Shown one piece after another: positions 1 through 8,474 of a stretch of DNA of 64,000 nucleotides. Where the stretch lies: positions 1,799,997 through 1,863,996 of the forward strand of contig NZ_LR027603.1 of assembly GCF_900605495.1 (NCBI RefSeq), given 5' to 3'. The translations under genes and the position numbers were made by a program. This DNA comes from Bacilliculturomica massiliensis. Lineage in GTDB: Bacteria > Bacillota > Clostridia > Peptostreptococcales > Anaerovoracaceae. The notes beneath the pieces are model-generated. The model ran no database searches, was not told where the DNA came from, and saw nothing but the letters and a program-made list of their open reading frames with translations. The number at the start of each line of letters is the position of its first letter. Position 1 is the stretch's first letter.

Positions 1-126
1 GGTTCCAAAGACTGGCTCCCGGATAGGAGCGGCGTGCGCCCGCGCGGCCCGGGAACGCGCCGCCTCCGATGCTGCCGCTTGTATATTCGGGAACGCCGCC
101 CGGGAACGCAGCCCCCGGGCGCACGC

Positions 127-168
127 AAAAAGGCGAGGTTCCATATAGCAATGGTCCCTCGCCTTTTT
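127..168. terminator. Bidirectional intrinsic terminator
   Basis: A 12-bp inverted repeat, AAAAAGGCGAGG (127-138) and CCTCGCCTTTTT (157-168), has A- and T-runs at its outer ends and an 18-nt loop. It lies just downstream of the minus-strand amidinohydrolase gene ending at 284 and would end that transcript. Because both sides carry T-runs it can also stop plus-strand transcripts entering from the left. Bases 1-283 hold no other feature I can support. Confidence 0.85.
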
Positions 169-283
169 AACATCATTCGGAGCTTTTCGCCTCGCTGTCA
201 CAGCCGGCTCTCAGCGCGCGCTTCTGCTTCCTCCGCCGGGAGCGCCATACAAACTTTCCCGGCCGCCGGATATCCTTCGTATC

Positions 284-1276
284 TTACTGCGCGTCTCTCT
301 TCAGGAAAGCGGTCATGCAGTGCACGGATCCCCTGCCCTTGTTCAGTTCGGAGAGATCCAGCACGTCTACCTTGATCCCTGCCTTTTCCATCATTTCCAC
401 CGTTCTGGGCGCGCCCACGCTCATCACCACATGGCCGGGCTCGATGGGAACGAAATTGGTTGCGTAGCAGTATTTCGTCTCCGTGAGGGAGGGTGTTTCC
501 AGGATCCGGTAGCCCTTCTTTTTCAGCGCGTCCACTACCATGTAGGGTACCTGGCAGGCGTGGATCACCACCGTATCGTTGCTGGGGAAATTCAGCAGAC
601 CGTCCACGTGAGCGTGGCCGTAAGGGATCTGCATGGGAATGACCTCCGTGACGCCCTGTCTTCTCAGCTCTGTCTCCATCTGTTCGAAGCCGGAGCGATT
701 GGCGCGGCTGGATAATGAGAGGATCACCGTATGACGGTCCACCCAGGCCGCGTTGGCCCCCTCGAAGATACCGTCGCCGGAAATGGTCTTTACGATAGGA
801 ATACCCAGCTTCGCCACAGCCTGAGCCGTGTAGCGCTCCTCGCCTCTGCGGGCCGGCATGGCCAGTCTGGTGATGATCGCGCCCTCAGGAGTCATAAAGA
901 GATGGTCTCTCTCAAACATGGCGTTGGGACGGTCCGCCCTCTGCTCTTCCACGTAGAACACGTTTACGCCGTGGCTTCTGTAATAATCCGCCAGTTCGTC
1001 GTGCTGCCGCCGGCATTTCTCCGGGTCCACCGGCGCCCTGAAACGGACTTCCTTATAGTCAAAATCGTCCAGCTCCGCTCCGGGCCGTCTCAGAAGCACC
1101 GCTCTCAGACGATTGCACTCCGACGAGCATCCAAAATCGCCGCCCCAGTATGTGGTCATGTCCTCTTCAATGGTGGTCTCCAGCGGAAACCACCGCTCTC
1201 CGTCGATGGCCTGAATATCCGGCAGCGGCGCCTGCGCCCCAAGGCATTCGTCCAGATCGATGATTTTCTTTTCCAT
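284..1276 (-). CDS. Amidinotransferase / dimethylarginine dimethylaminohydrolase-family protein
   Basis: A 330-residue cytosolic enzyme of the guanidino-group-modifying superfamily (arginine deiminase, dimethylargininase, glycine amidinotransferase). Visible hallmarks are the FEGAN segment (Glu172), GHAHVDG (His223) and the near-C-terminal SVHCMTA (Cys320), which match the catalytic Cys-His and substrate-binding acidic residues of the fold. The chosen ATG has a GGAGGAG site immediately upstream; an in-frame extension of seven codons lacks one. It is the second gene after an NhaC-type antiporter and is probably cotranscribed from the sigma-54 promoter at 3083-3097, although the 166-bp gap could hide another promoter. 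The substrate (arginine, methylarginine, agmatine-like guanidines) cannot be told from sequence. Family call firm, reaction open. Confidence 0.85.
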   Translation of the reverse strand: MEKKIIDLDECLGAQAPLPDIQAIDGERWFPLETTIEEDMTTYWGGDFGCSSECNRLRAVLLRRPGAELDDFDYKEVRFRAPVDPEKCRRQHDELADYYRSHGVNVFYVEEQRADRPNAMFERDHLFMTPEGAIITRLAMPARRGEERYTAQAVAKLGIPIVKTISGDGIFEGANAAWVDRHTVILSLSSRANRSGFEQMETELRRQGVTEVIPMQIPYGHAHVDGLLNFPSNDTVVIHACQVPYMVVDALKKKGYRILETPSLTETKYCYATNFVPIEPGHVVMSVGAPRTVEMMEKAGIKVDVLDLSELNKGRGSVHCMTAFLKRDAQ

Positions 1277-1442
1277 TTTACTTCTCCTCCTGATCATGCA
1301 ATATCTTTTAATTATCTCGGGATCGAACAGACGCCGCTCTCCCGTCTGCGCCGGACGCGGCGTCTGTTTCTCACTCTAATATGCTCTGCCGGTCCTGTCT
1401 TTGGACCCGGCAGTTGTGTGACAGTTCGGATCGCTCCGCCCC

Positions 1443-3008
1443 TTACGCCGCTTTTTTCGTGATATCCACGGCCTGACCGTACTTTCCTTTATAGATCTTG
1501 TGCAGTACGAAAATGGCGGCGACCAGTACGATCACGGCCACAGGCAGCATCACCAGCGGCGTGAAGATCCCTGCCAGCAGGTACATGACCGCGCAGATGG
1601 CAGCTACGGTAGTGGCATAGGGCATCTGCGTCTCGAAGTGATCGATGTGGTCGCAGGCCGATCCGATGGACGCCAGGATCGTGGTGTCGGAAATAGGCGA
1701 ACAGTGGTCGCCGTAAATGCTTCCGCTGATGATGGCCGTGGCTACCAGCGGCAGCGATGTCTGATCAAAAGCGATCGCCATCGGCAGGGCGATGGGCATG
1801 AGGATAGCCATGGTGCCCCACGATGTTCCCGTGGCCAGGGACATCACCGCTCCGATGATAAACACCAGGCAGGGCAGCAGATCCGGATTGAGGAATCCCT
1901 CGCTGATCTGCGTCAGATAAGCTGCCGTTCCGATGGTCTTGGTGACGCCGGACAGCGACCAGGCCAGAACCAGCACCACGCACATGAACATCATGTTTCT
2001 CATGCCTCCGGTGATCACGTCCAGACATCCGGTAAAGGTGAAGATCTTCTCCTTCAGGCAGATCACGATGAGGACCAGAGTGGCGCACAGGAATCCGGAG
2101 GCGATACCCGTGCGGATATCGGAGCCGGCCACCTTCGTCCACCAGAGACCCTTGGCGGTCAGGTAACTGAACATTACGGTCAGCAGCACCAGCAGGGGAA
2201 CCACCACCGTATAGATCTTCGGCGTCACGCCGTCGGGCAGAGCGATCTTCTTGTCCTCATTTCTCATGGGCGTTCCGCCGGGACGGATGGTCTCGCCCTT
2301 CTCCATAGCCCGGTTCTGCGCTTTCAGCATCGGACCGTAGTCCCACTGGGTGACCGCCATGAATCCCGCCATGAACAGCGTCAGCAGCGCGTAGAAATTC
2401 ATGGGGATCCCCCGGGTAAATACGTCCCAGCTGGTCACATTGGTGATCCCCGCGTCGGTGAGCTCGGTCTCGATCAGGCTCATGGCGTATACGCCCCAGC
2501 CGATGATGGGGACCATGGCGCAGATAGGCGTGGTCGTGCAGTCCAGTATGTAGGCGAATTTTTCTCTGGATACGCGCAGGCGTTCTCCCAGCGCTTCGAA
2601 GATCGGTCCCACGATCAGGGAGTTTCCATTATCGGTGAACCAGACGAACAGACCGCCCAGCCACATGCCGGTCTCGCACTTGGCGCGGCTGTTGACGAAC
2701 TTCGTCACGTAATTGGTAAAGGCCATGGCGCCTCCCGATTTGGTCAGCAGCGCCACAAAGCCACCGATGATGACCATCATGAACAGCGCCTGGGTGTTCA
2801 TGCTGTCCTCAAGGGATACGAACATGTAGTCCTTGATCATGGACGGGAAAGCCAGGATCGGATTCCACCCGGTCACGATCGTCACACTGACAAAAACAGA
2901 CGTAAACAACGAAACGATGATGTTCTTGGTCCAGATCGCAAGGCCGATGGCCAGGACCGGCGGAATCAATGACAGGATCCCGTAATTGACAACTTCAGCA
3001 GCTTCCAT
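1443..3008 (-). CDS. NhaC-family Na+/H+ antiporter-type transporter
   Basis: A 521-residue integral membrane protein with about a dozen hydrophobic segments. The WFTDNGNSLIVGP segment near residue 122 and GDHCSPISDTTILAS near residue 435 are typical of the NhaC/YuiF branch of the ion transporter superfamily. Members exchange Na+ for H+, and some use organic substrates such as malate/lactate. Its position between an amidinohydrolase and an amino-acid racemase/activator pair suggests an amino-acid or guanidino compound exchanger, which is inference only. The start has GAGGAGGAACAAA directly upstream. A sigma-54 type -24/-12 promoter lies about 75 bp upstream of the start codon, so expression probably depends on the activator encoded at 3316-5469. 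Confidence 0.88.
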   Translation of the reverse strand: MEAAEVVNYGILSLIPPVLAIGLAIWTKNIIVSLFTSVFVSVTIVTGWNPILAFPSMIKDYMFVSLEDSMNTQALFMMVIIGGFVALLTKSGGAMAFTNYVTKFVNSRAKCETGMWLGGLFVWFTDNGNSLIVGPIFEALGERLRVSREKFAYILDCTTTPICAMVPIIGWGVYAMSLIETELTDAGITNVTSWDVFTRGIPMNFYALLTLFMAGFMAVTQWDYGPMLKAQNRAMEKGETIRPGGTPMRNEDKKIALPDGVTPKIYTVVVPLLVLLTVMFSYLTAKGLWWTKVAGSDIRTGIASGFLCATLVLIVICLKEKIFTFTGCLDVITGGMRNMMFMCVVLVLAWSLSGVTKTIGTAAYLTQISEGFLNPDLLPCLVFIIGAVMSLATGTSWGTMAILMPIALPMAIAFDQTSLPLVATAIISGSIYGDHCSPISDTTILASIGSACDHIDHFETQMPYATTVAAICAVMYLLAGIFTPLVMLPVAVIVLVAAIFVLHKIYKGKYGQAVDITKKAA

Positions 3009-3082
3009 TTTGTTCCTCCTCTTCTATTCGGGGCCACGTTTATCCCGTATCCCGATTTATGATTGCGTGTCCTATGTTTAAG

Positions 3083-3097
3083 GCAATTTCCGTGCCA
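3083..3097 (-). promoter_or_regulatory. Sigma-54 (-24/-12) promoter for the antiporter gene
   Basis: On the minus strand the sequence reads TGGCACGGAAATTGC, matching the sigma-54 consensus TGGCAC-N5-TTGC exactly, with GG and GC elements at the right spacing. It lies about 75 bp upstream of the NhaC-type gene. The neighbouring gene encodes a sigma-54 enhancer-binding protein, which supports the call. Confidence 0.8.
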
Positions 3098-3252
3098 TTC
3101 TGCCGAAGCCGGCCTGATTTTTTCTCATCCCATTGCATCTCTGTCCATGATCAGGCTGAAATTCCAACGCGTTTAGAAATATCAGAAATTTCTTGTCTCT
3201 TCTTTTCAGATCCCGTCCTCCCGCGCTCCCACCGCCCCAGGGGGCAAATCAA

Positions 3253-3294
3253 AATAGGGTCAACAGATGAATTCGTCCACCTATTGACCCTATT
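3253..3294. promoter_or_regulatory. 11-bp perfect inverted repeat, candidate enhancer site for the sigma-54 activator
   Basis: AATAGGGTCAA (3253-3263) and TTGACCCTATT (3284-3294) form a perfect inverted repeat with a 20-bp spacer. Its centre is about 175 bp upstream of the -24 element, within the usual range for an upstream activator site. It also lies just beyond the 3' end of the activator gene and could act as a weak terminator for it, but there is only a short T-rich tail (ATTTTGATTT), so I favour the activator-site reading. Confidence 0.5.
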
Positions 3295-3315
3295 AAGCTC
3301 ATTTCTTCTGCTGAA

Positions 3316-5469
3316 TCAGAACGACTGACGGTCTCGGAACCGAAGGATCCGCAGCGCGTCCCTTCCGCGGGAGGTGATGACGCTGCCGCCCCTTCCCCGT
3401 CCCGACTCCACCAGCCCGCACGTATTCAGATAATGGAGTCCGTTTTTGATCTCCTGCTCCGTTATAAACAGATCCTCTTCTCTCGCCCTGACGGACAGGC
3501 GGCTGCGTCCCATATGTTCCCGCCGCTCATAGGCCGCGCACAGCTCCTCAAGCAAAAAACGGTACAGCCTTTCCTTCCGTCCTCCCAAAAGCAGCGGCCG
3601 GATCTGACGGTATTCCGCCTCCCCCGGAAATCCAAGGCTCATTCCGCCGTCTGATTCTTCTTCTGGACCGCCCGCCGCTCCGCTGACGTCCTCCCCGGCT
3701 GTCCAGCGGTCCGCCGTCTCCCGGTCATCCGCGAAAGGCAGATCTTCCTCCCGTATCTCATCCGCGCCCAGGCTGGCTATGTATTCCACCGTGTTTTTGA
3801 GTTCGCGGATATTCCCTTCCCAGGTATGGGCGATCAGCCGTCTGCGCGCTTCGTCGGAGAGCGCAAACTCCGCGCCCAGATTTTTCCGGAAGGTCTCAAA
3901 CAGCGGAAAGATATCTTCCCTGCGTTCCCTCAGACTGGGAATATGGATCGGGAGAATGTTCAGTCTGTAATACAGATCGCTGCGGAACTGCTTCTCCTTC
4001 ACCATCCGCGCCAGATCTCTGTTGGTAGCCGCGATGATCCGCACATCCACGTCGATCATGTCCATGCCGCCCACACGCAGGATCTTCCGCTCCTCGATGG
4101 CGCGCAGCAGCTTTGCCTGGGCGGACAGCGGCATTTCCCCGATCTCATCCAGAAACAGCGTGCCCTTGTGGGCCAGCTCAAAGAGACCGATCTTACCGCC
4201 TTTTCTGGCCCCGGAAAAAGCGCCCTCCTCATAGCCGTACAATTCGCTCTCCAGCAGGTTTTCCGGAAAGGCCGAACAGTTCACCGCCACAAAGAGATAG
4301 TCCCTGCGGTCGGAATGATTGTGGATCGACTGGGCGAACAGCTCTTTTCCCGTTCCGCTCTCACCGTACAAGACCACCGAGGAATCCGATTTTGCCATAC
4401 GCATGGCGATCTCCCTCGTCTCCTGGATCTGGCTGCTGCCGCCCAGAATATCGCAAAAGTGATAGACTGCCCTGTGACCGCTTCCCGTGATTTTCTTTCT
4501 CATCTTGTGCTGGCGGTTTTCCGTCTCCGCGAAACTCTCCAGCATGATCACGTGACCCTTGGACGTCTCCCCTGACATGATGGGCGAGGCCGTGGCGATG
4601 AGAGGCACGCCGTTTACCGTCACCAGCTCCCCCGCCCGGTTCTCCGCCGAATCCCCGACGGCTCTGCCGCTTTCAGGGATAAACTCCGGCAGGATCTCCG
4701 CGATATTGAAGCCCACCAGCACGTCGGTCCGGCTGTTGAGCAGCTGTCTGGCCTTATCGTTACACAGACAGATCCTTCCCGATACGTCTGTTATGAGAAA
4801 GCCCTGACGCACCATCTTCAGCAGGCCCTCCACCTGTTCCGTCAGGTTCTCCTTCTCGCCCAGCACTTTCTCCATGCCTATCTTCTGGGCAAATACCCGT
4901 TTTCGCGCCTCCTGGGCCTCCTTTCCCCCGAAAGGCGACTCCACGCCCAGCACGTCCGCCAGCTCCATAATAAAGCTGGTGTTCAGCACCCGCTGTCCGA
5001 TGTCGACCACCGTATTGATCCCCGGGGGCACCAGGCTTCCTTCTTCCGGAGTGATCGCCACTTTCACCGCAGGGTCGTATTTCAGTCCCGGAAAATAGGG
5101 GATCAGATCCAGACTCTGAAATCCTGCGCTGTAGATCAGAGTGATCACTTCCATACAGGATCTGTAGTCTATGTTTACCAGCAGGGCCCGCGTATCCTTC
5201 GGAAGGCGGGCCAGCAGTTCCATCCGCTCCATGTCCAGCGTCAGATCCGCGATCAGCAGCTTTACGTCTTCCTTCGTCTTCCTGCGGACAGCCTGAAAGA
5301 TCGTGAAGGCGGAAATGACGATATACGTCTCCGGGATCACGCTCATGGCTTCTACTTCCTGCATGCTGTAGGACACGATCTCGGCGTACCCTGCAAAATA
5401 GCATCTGAGGTTGTCCGCCAGCCGGCTGGCATAATTTTTCTGATTAGCGATCACCGCTACGCGTTCCAT
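3316..5469 (-). CDS. Sigma-54-dependent enhancer-binding transcriptional activator (PrpR_N-like, PAS, AAA+)
   Basis: A 717-residue activator. Residues ~1-190 resemble the PrpR-type receiver-like sensory domain, ~215-320 a PAS domain (QGFLITDVSGRICLCN), ~340-580 the sigma-54 interaction AAA+ domain. Visible motifs are Walker A GESGTGKE near residue 370, GAFSGA near 415 (the sigma-54-contacting loop, here Ser instead of the usual Thr) and Walker B GTLFLDEIGEM. The C-terminal ~110 residues do not read as the usual Fis-type helix-turn-helix and look more like a winged-helix segment (LHYLNTCGLVESGRGRGGSV). The start overlaps the upstream racemase gene by 26 bp, so the two are coupled. It probably activates the -24/-12 promoter at 3083-3097 in response to an amino-acid-derived signal. 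Confidence 0.9.
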   Translation of the reverse strand: MERVAVIANQKNYASRLADNLRCYFAGYAEIVSYSMQEVEAMSVIPETYIVISAFTIFQAVRRKTKEDVKLLIADLTLDMERMELLARLPKDTRALLVNIDYRSCMEVITLIYSAGFQSLDLIPYFPGLKYDPAVKVAITPEEGSLVPPGINTVVDIGQRVLNTSFIMELADVLGVESPFGGKEAQEARKRVFAQKIGMEKVLGEKENLTEQVEGLLKMVRQGFLITDVSGRICLCNDKARQLLNSRTDVLVGFNIAEILPEFIPESGRAVGDSAENRAGELVTVNGVPLIATASPIMSGETSKGHVIMLESFAETENRQHKMRKKITGSGHRAVYHFCDILGGSSQIQETREIAMRMAKSDSSVVLYGESGTGKELFAQSIHNHSDRRDYLFVAVNCSAFPENLLESELYGYEEGAFSGARKGGKIGLFELAHKGTLFLDEIGEMPLSAQAKLLRAIEERKILRVGGMDMIDVDVRIIAATNRDLARMVKEKQFRSDLYYRLNILPIHIPSLRERREDIFPLFETFRKNLGAEFALSDEARRRLIAHTWEGNIRELKNTVEYIASLGADEIREEDLPFADDRETADRWTAGEDVSGAAGGPEEESDGGMSLGFPGEAEYRQIRPLLLGGRKERLYRFLLEELCAAYERREHMGRSRLSVRAREEDLFITEQEIKNGLHYLNTCGLVESGRGRGGSVITSRGRDALRILRFRDRQSF

Positions 5470-6160
5470 GCCGCTTCACCTGCTTTCCCATAAATTCGAT
5501 GCAGCGTTCCGCCAGCACCTCCATGGGATCAATGTAAAAATCGCTCAGATGCTCGTCGGCTTTGATGCAGGAGAGCTCCGTACAGGCCAGCAGCGCTGTG
5601 CCGCAGCCCGCTGACAGCAGCTCCTCCTCGATCCTGCGCCATGCGTCCATGTCCGCCGGTCTGCCGCTCTTCACACAGTCGTAGATCAGATGCATCACCA
5701 GCTTCTGATTTTCCGGGGAGGGCGTGAAGGGCTCGGCTCCCTCCTGCCGCAGGGCTTTCTGATACAGCTCTGTGCGGATCGTTCCGTCCGTGGCCAATAT
5801 AGCGACCTTCCGTCCTCCGCAGCGCGCCGCCGCGGTCTTCGCCGTCTCCCTTATCATGTGGATGATCGGGATGGACAGCTCCGGCGCGATCATATCCGCA
5901 AAGTAATGAGCCGTATTGCAGGTGATGGCCACCGCCCTGCATCCGCTGCGCTCAAGCAGTCTGGCATCCGCCAGCATTCTGTCTCTCACTTCCTGCGTAT
6001 TTCCGGACAGGATCGCTCCCGTGCGGTCCGGCATTCCCGCGTCTGATAAAAGAAGCAGTTCGATATGATCCTGATCTTTCTCCGCCGTCGTCTTTTCTGT
6101 GATCATTCTGTAAAACAGTTCAGAGGCGAAGGGCCCCATACCACCGATGATTCCAAGCAT
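5444..6160 (-). CDS. Aspartate/glutamate racemase-family protein
   Basis: A 238-residue cytosolic protein of the Asp/Glu/hydantoin racemase fold. It begins with the family signature MLGIIGGMGP and carries the two thiol residues expected for cofactor-independent racemisation, Cys81 in AITCNTAHY and Cys193 in LLACTELSC. The start was chosen because a GGAGG site lies 11 nt upstream; a longer in-frame extension has a non-family N-terminus. It is the first gene of a two-gene operon with the sigma-54 activator. Substrate specificity (Asp, Glu or another amino acid) is not determinable, but the D-amino-acid theme fits the D-aminoacylase locus at 7-15 kb. Confidence 0.88.
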   Translation of the reverse strand: MLGIIGGMGPFASELFYRMITEKTTAEKDQDHIELLLLSDAGMPDRTGAILSGNTQEVRDRMLADARLLERSGCRAVAITCNTAHYFADMIAPELSIPIIHMIRETAKTAAARCGGRKVAILATDGTIRTELYQKALRQEGAEPFTPSPENQKLVMHLIYDCVKSGRPADMDAWRRIEEELLSAGCGTALLACTELSCIKADEHLSDFYIDPMEVLAERCIEFMGKQVKRHGTRSGDR

Positions 6161-6214
6161 ATCCAGATATATCCTCCGTTTCAGTAAAAATTCCTGACTC
6201 CAGGGTCTGTGTTC

Positions 6215-6244
6215 AGTGTAATACCCCCCGGCTCGCCCTGTCAA
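6215..6244 (-). promoter_or_regulatory. Candidate sigma-70 promoter of the racemase-activator operon
   Basis: On the minus strand a consensus -35 TTGACA (6239-6244) is followed, after 15 bp, by TATTAC as a possible -10. The spacing is shorter than ideal, so the exact -10 is uncertain. It lies about 60-80 bp upstream of the racemase start. Confidence 0.45.
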
Positions 6245-6304
6245 CAAAAACCGCGGCCGCTTAAAACTCCCTGCCCTCCGCAGCTCCCGGTGATGAATGA
6301 TCTC

Positions 6305-6496
6305 CTATACCGCTTTCGTCTGCATGTCCGTCTTTTCCTTAGGATCGGACGGCAGACTCTGCTCCGGCTGTTCGTCGGTCCCACTCTCCCAGCTCAGGCG
6401 TTCAAGAAACTCCACGCGGCGCCGGATCTCCGGATCAGCCAGTGCCTGATCCAACCAGAACTGATAATCCTCTAAAAACAATAGAATTTCCTTCAT
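6305..6496 (-). CDS. Small hypothetical protein (63 aa)
   Basis: An open frame of 63 residues starting MKEILLFLEDYQFWLDQAL and ending in a charged, probably disordered tail. The ATG at 6496 follows an AAGAGG-like site with short spacing; a longer frame begins upstream at 6571 but without a ribosome binding site. It is divergent from the ribbon-helix-helix gene at 6595. I recognise no family. The hydrophobic/acidic amphipathic pattern could suit a partner of the neighbouring DNA-binding protein, but that is speculation. Confidence 0.4.
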   Translation of the reverse strand: MKEILLFLEDYQFWLDQALADPEIRRRVEFLERLSWESGTDEQPEQSLPSDPKEKTDMQTKAV

Positions 6497-6543
6497 TTTC
6501 CTCTTTTCTTCTTGTAATACCCAAAGTATGCTAATAACGAATC

Positions 6544-6572
6544 TTTCATCAGAATACAATATGGCATACAAT
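6544..6572 (+). promoter_or_regulatory. Candidate promoter of the ribbon-helix-helix gene
   Basis: TTTCAT (6544-6549), a 17-bp spacer and TACAAT (6567-6572) lie just upstream of the GGGAGG ribosome binding site of the gene starting at 6595. The divergent 63-residue gene begins on the other side, so a regulator binding here could control both. Confidence 0.45.
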
Positions 6573-6594
6573 AAAACAAGAGGGAGGACAAAAG

Positions 6595-6795
6595 ATGGCA
6601 GATTTTATTCCAAAACAATACAAAAAAGAACCTATTACGATCCGTTTTTCCCCTGCAAAGTTAGAGCGAGTGGACCAGTACGCAAGGGATTATGACCTGA
6701 GCAGAAGCGAATTTATCAATCAATGCATTGATTTTGCCTTGGAGCATATGCCGGAATCCGAATCCGGAGATTTCCACCGACTGATGAAAAAATGA
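6595..6795 (+). CDS. Ribbon-helix-helix (CopG/Arc-type) DNA-binding protein
   Basis: A 66-residue protein with the RHH pattern: a beta strand PITIRFSP near residues 13-20, followed by helix LERVDQYARDYD and helix SRSEFINQCIDFALEHM. RHH proteins dimerise and insert the strand pair into the DNA major groove, usually as repressors. A GGGAGG site precedes the ATG. A strong terminator follows at 6850. There is no obvious toxin partner on the same strand; the divergent small gene is the only close neighbour. Family call good, regulated targets unknown. Confidence 0.75.
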   Translation: MADFIPKQYKKEPITIRFSPAKLERVDQYARDYDLSRSEFINQCIDFALEHMPESESGDFHRLMKK

Positions 6796-6849
6796 TCTGA
6801 CGATCGTCTGCGGCTGAAAAGGGAACGGCAGTTTCCCCTCCTCAGCCTG

Positions 6850-6880
6850 CCGGCCAGGTCAACGACCGGCCGGTTTTTTA
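6850..6880 (+). terminator. Intrinsic terminator after the ribbon-helix-helix gene
   Basis: A CCGGCC/GGCCGG stem extended by GGTC-AAC-GACC is followed by TTTTTT. The hairpin is nearly continuous with one bulged A. Confidence 0.9.
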
Positions 6881-6922
6881 TTGCTGAAGCCACAGCGCCG
6901 CCGGGCTGATCCGGCCAGTGCA

Positions 6923-6974
6923 AAAAGATGCCGGCCCTGCATGCGATACCCGCATTCCAGGGCCGGCGTTTTTT
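6923..6974. terminator. Bidirectional terminator of the D-aminoacylase operon
   Basis: GCCGGCCCTG (6930-6939) pairs with CAGGGCCGGC (6958-6967), and inside it ATGCG pairs with CGCAT. There is a T-run on the plus side (6969-6974) and an A-run on the other side, giving U-runs in both directions. It lies ~65 bp past the stop of the minus-strand D-aminoacylase gene. Confidence 0.88.
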
Positions 6975-7037
6975 CTCAGACAGCGACAGATCCCTCTTTT
7001 CTATCGGCGGACCGGCTCCGGCCTCCGGCCGGATCCT

Positions 7038-8402
7038 TTAACCCCGATTGGCGTAGGGCACGTAGCGGCCCAGAGTGCCGTCTACCACCTGTCCGCCTTC
7101 CACAGCCACGCCGCCGCCCACCAGCACGTAATCGATGCCTTCCGGGGCTTCGGTGGGATGGTCGAAATCCGCCCGGTCGATCACCGTGTGCTCGTCAAAG
7201 ATCACCAGATCCGCGTCGAATCCTTCCTCGATCTGTCCCTTGGACGCCAGCTTCAGACGGCTGGCCGGAAGTACTGTCATTTTTCTCAGCGCCTCCATCA
7301 GGGTCAGAACTTTCTTTTCACGCACGAAGCGGCCCAGGACCCGGGGGTAAGTCCCCGCGCCTCTGGGATGACCGCAGCCCTTATTGAAGCCGCAGTCGCT
7401 GCCCACCATCACAAAGGGTTCCCGGTAAGCCTGTTCCACCTCTTCCTCATTCATGACAAAGGCTACCACGGACATTTCCGGGTGTTCCTTTCTTGTCTTT
7501 TCGAACAGTTCCTTTGTGCAGCGCTGGTTCTTGAAAGGACCGTCCGTCAGCTGGATGGCGCTGTAATCCTTCTTCCACATATCAAAGCACCCCTCATCGA
7601 AGACGGCTGTGCCGATCCCAGTGCAGAAAGCCACGTAGGGATAACAGTCTGCCATGATGTCCACTCCCTGGGCTCTGGCTTCTTTCAGCGCGTTCAGTGC
7701 CTGATCCATGTAGCCGATCGCGCTGCAGCTGCCGATATGGGACATCTGGATGCCGTAGCCCGACGCCCGGGAAATGTCCACCAGCTCCTGAATGGACTCC
7801 ACGCTGTGAGGACCATCCTTCCGGAAATGCACGGAGGTCAGATACCCCTCGTCGCCAAAAGCTCCCAGGAGCTCGATGGTCTCCTGAGCGGTGACTCCCG
7901 GAGCGTATTCAAATCCGCAGGAAAGACCCACGGGAGAAAAAGCTTTTGCTTCCTGCACCATCTGTTTCATCCGGTCCAGCTGCTGCCTTGTGGAAGGCTG
8001 ATAGCGGTCTGCAGCGCCCGCCCGCACCCGAAGCGTATTCTGGCCGAGAAACATCAGGTAATTGGTGGGGCTGCCGTTTTTCTCTATATGCGCCACAAAA
8101 TCAGAGAGCAGGTCGTAATTGTCTCCGCAGTTGCCAGCCGCCTTAGTGGTCACGCCCATCCGCAGCTCGCAGAGCGCTGTAAAAAACCTGTATTCTTCCG
8201 ATCTGATCGGATCTTCGTGCGCGTGCATATCGATAAACCCCGGCGAAACCACCTTTCCCGCGGCGTCGATGGTCCGCAGCGTATCTTCCGCCGCATCCCC
8301 GATCTTTTCAATGACGCCTCTGTGGATCAGCAGATCCGCCGTCCTCCACTCTCCGGTGGAAAAACACGGAAACTTCGCATTGATGATTTTTAGATCTTTC
8401 AT
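7038..8402 (-). CDS. D-aminoacylase / N-acyl-D-amino-acid deacylase-family amidohydrolase
   Basis: A 454-residue amidohydrolase-superfamily TIM-barrel enzyme that removes the acyl group from N-acyl-D-amino acids. Metal-site and family motifs are visible: FIDMHAHEDP (the HxH pair), AAGNCG (the family cysteine ligand), QMSHIG, and SDCGFNKG followed by HPRGAGTYPRVLG, which is a hallmark of this branch. A long upstream in-frame extension is repetitive and lacks a start signal; the ATG chosen has AGGAGGGAGAGGGA before it. It is the last gene after a Dpp-type transporter and a beta-lactamase-fold hydrolase, consistent with deacylating imported D-residue compounds. It could also act on other N-acyl or dipeptide amides. 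Confidence 0.85.
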   Translation of the reverse strand: MKDLKIINAKFPCFSTGEWRTADLLIHRGVIEKIGDAAEDTLRTIDAAGKVVSPGFIDMHAHEDPIRSEEYRFFTALCELRMGVTTKAAGNCGDNYDLLSDFVAHIEKNGSPTNYLMFLGQNTLRVRAGAADRYQPSTRQQLDRMKQMVQEAKAFSPVGLSCGFEYAPGVTAQETIELLGAFGDEGYLTSVHFRKDGPHSVESIQELVDISRASGYGIQMSHIGSCSAIGYMDQALNALKEARAQGVDIMADCYPYVAFCTGIGTAVFDEGCFDMWKKDYSAIQLTDGPFKNQRCTKELFEKTRKEHPEMSVVAFVMNEEEVEQAYREPFVMVGSDCGFNKGCGHPRGAGTYPRVLGRFVREKKVLTLMEALRKMTVLPASRLKLASKGQIEEGFDADLVIFDEHTVIDRADFDHPTEAPEGIDYVLVGGGVAVEGGQVVDGTLGRYVPYANRG

Positions 8403-8474
8403 TCCCTCTCCCTCCTGATCAGTATTCCTCCCTGTGCCGGCCGCCGGTCCTTCCGCCTGCCGGCACCCGCGGCC

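Noticed and set aside
1500-2972. 490-codon open frame on the plus strand
   Set aside because: It is antisense to the NhaC-type gene; the product is His/Gln/Asp/Arg rich with no hydrophobic or domain pattern, as expected from the complement of a GC-rich gene.
3253-3294. Terminator for the sigma-54 activator gene
   Set aside because: The inverted repeat has a 20-nt loop and no clean U-run; position relative to the sigma-54 promoter fits an activator site better, though both remain possible.
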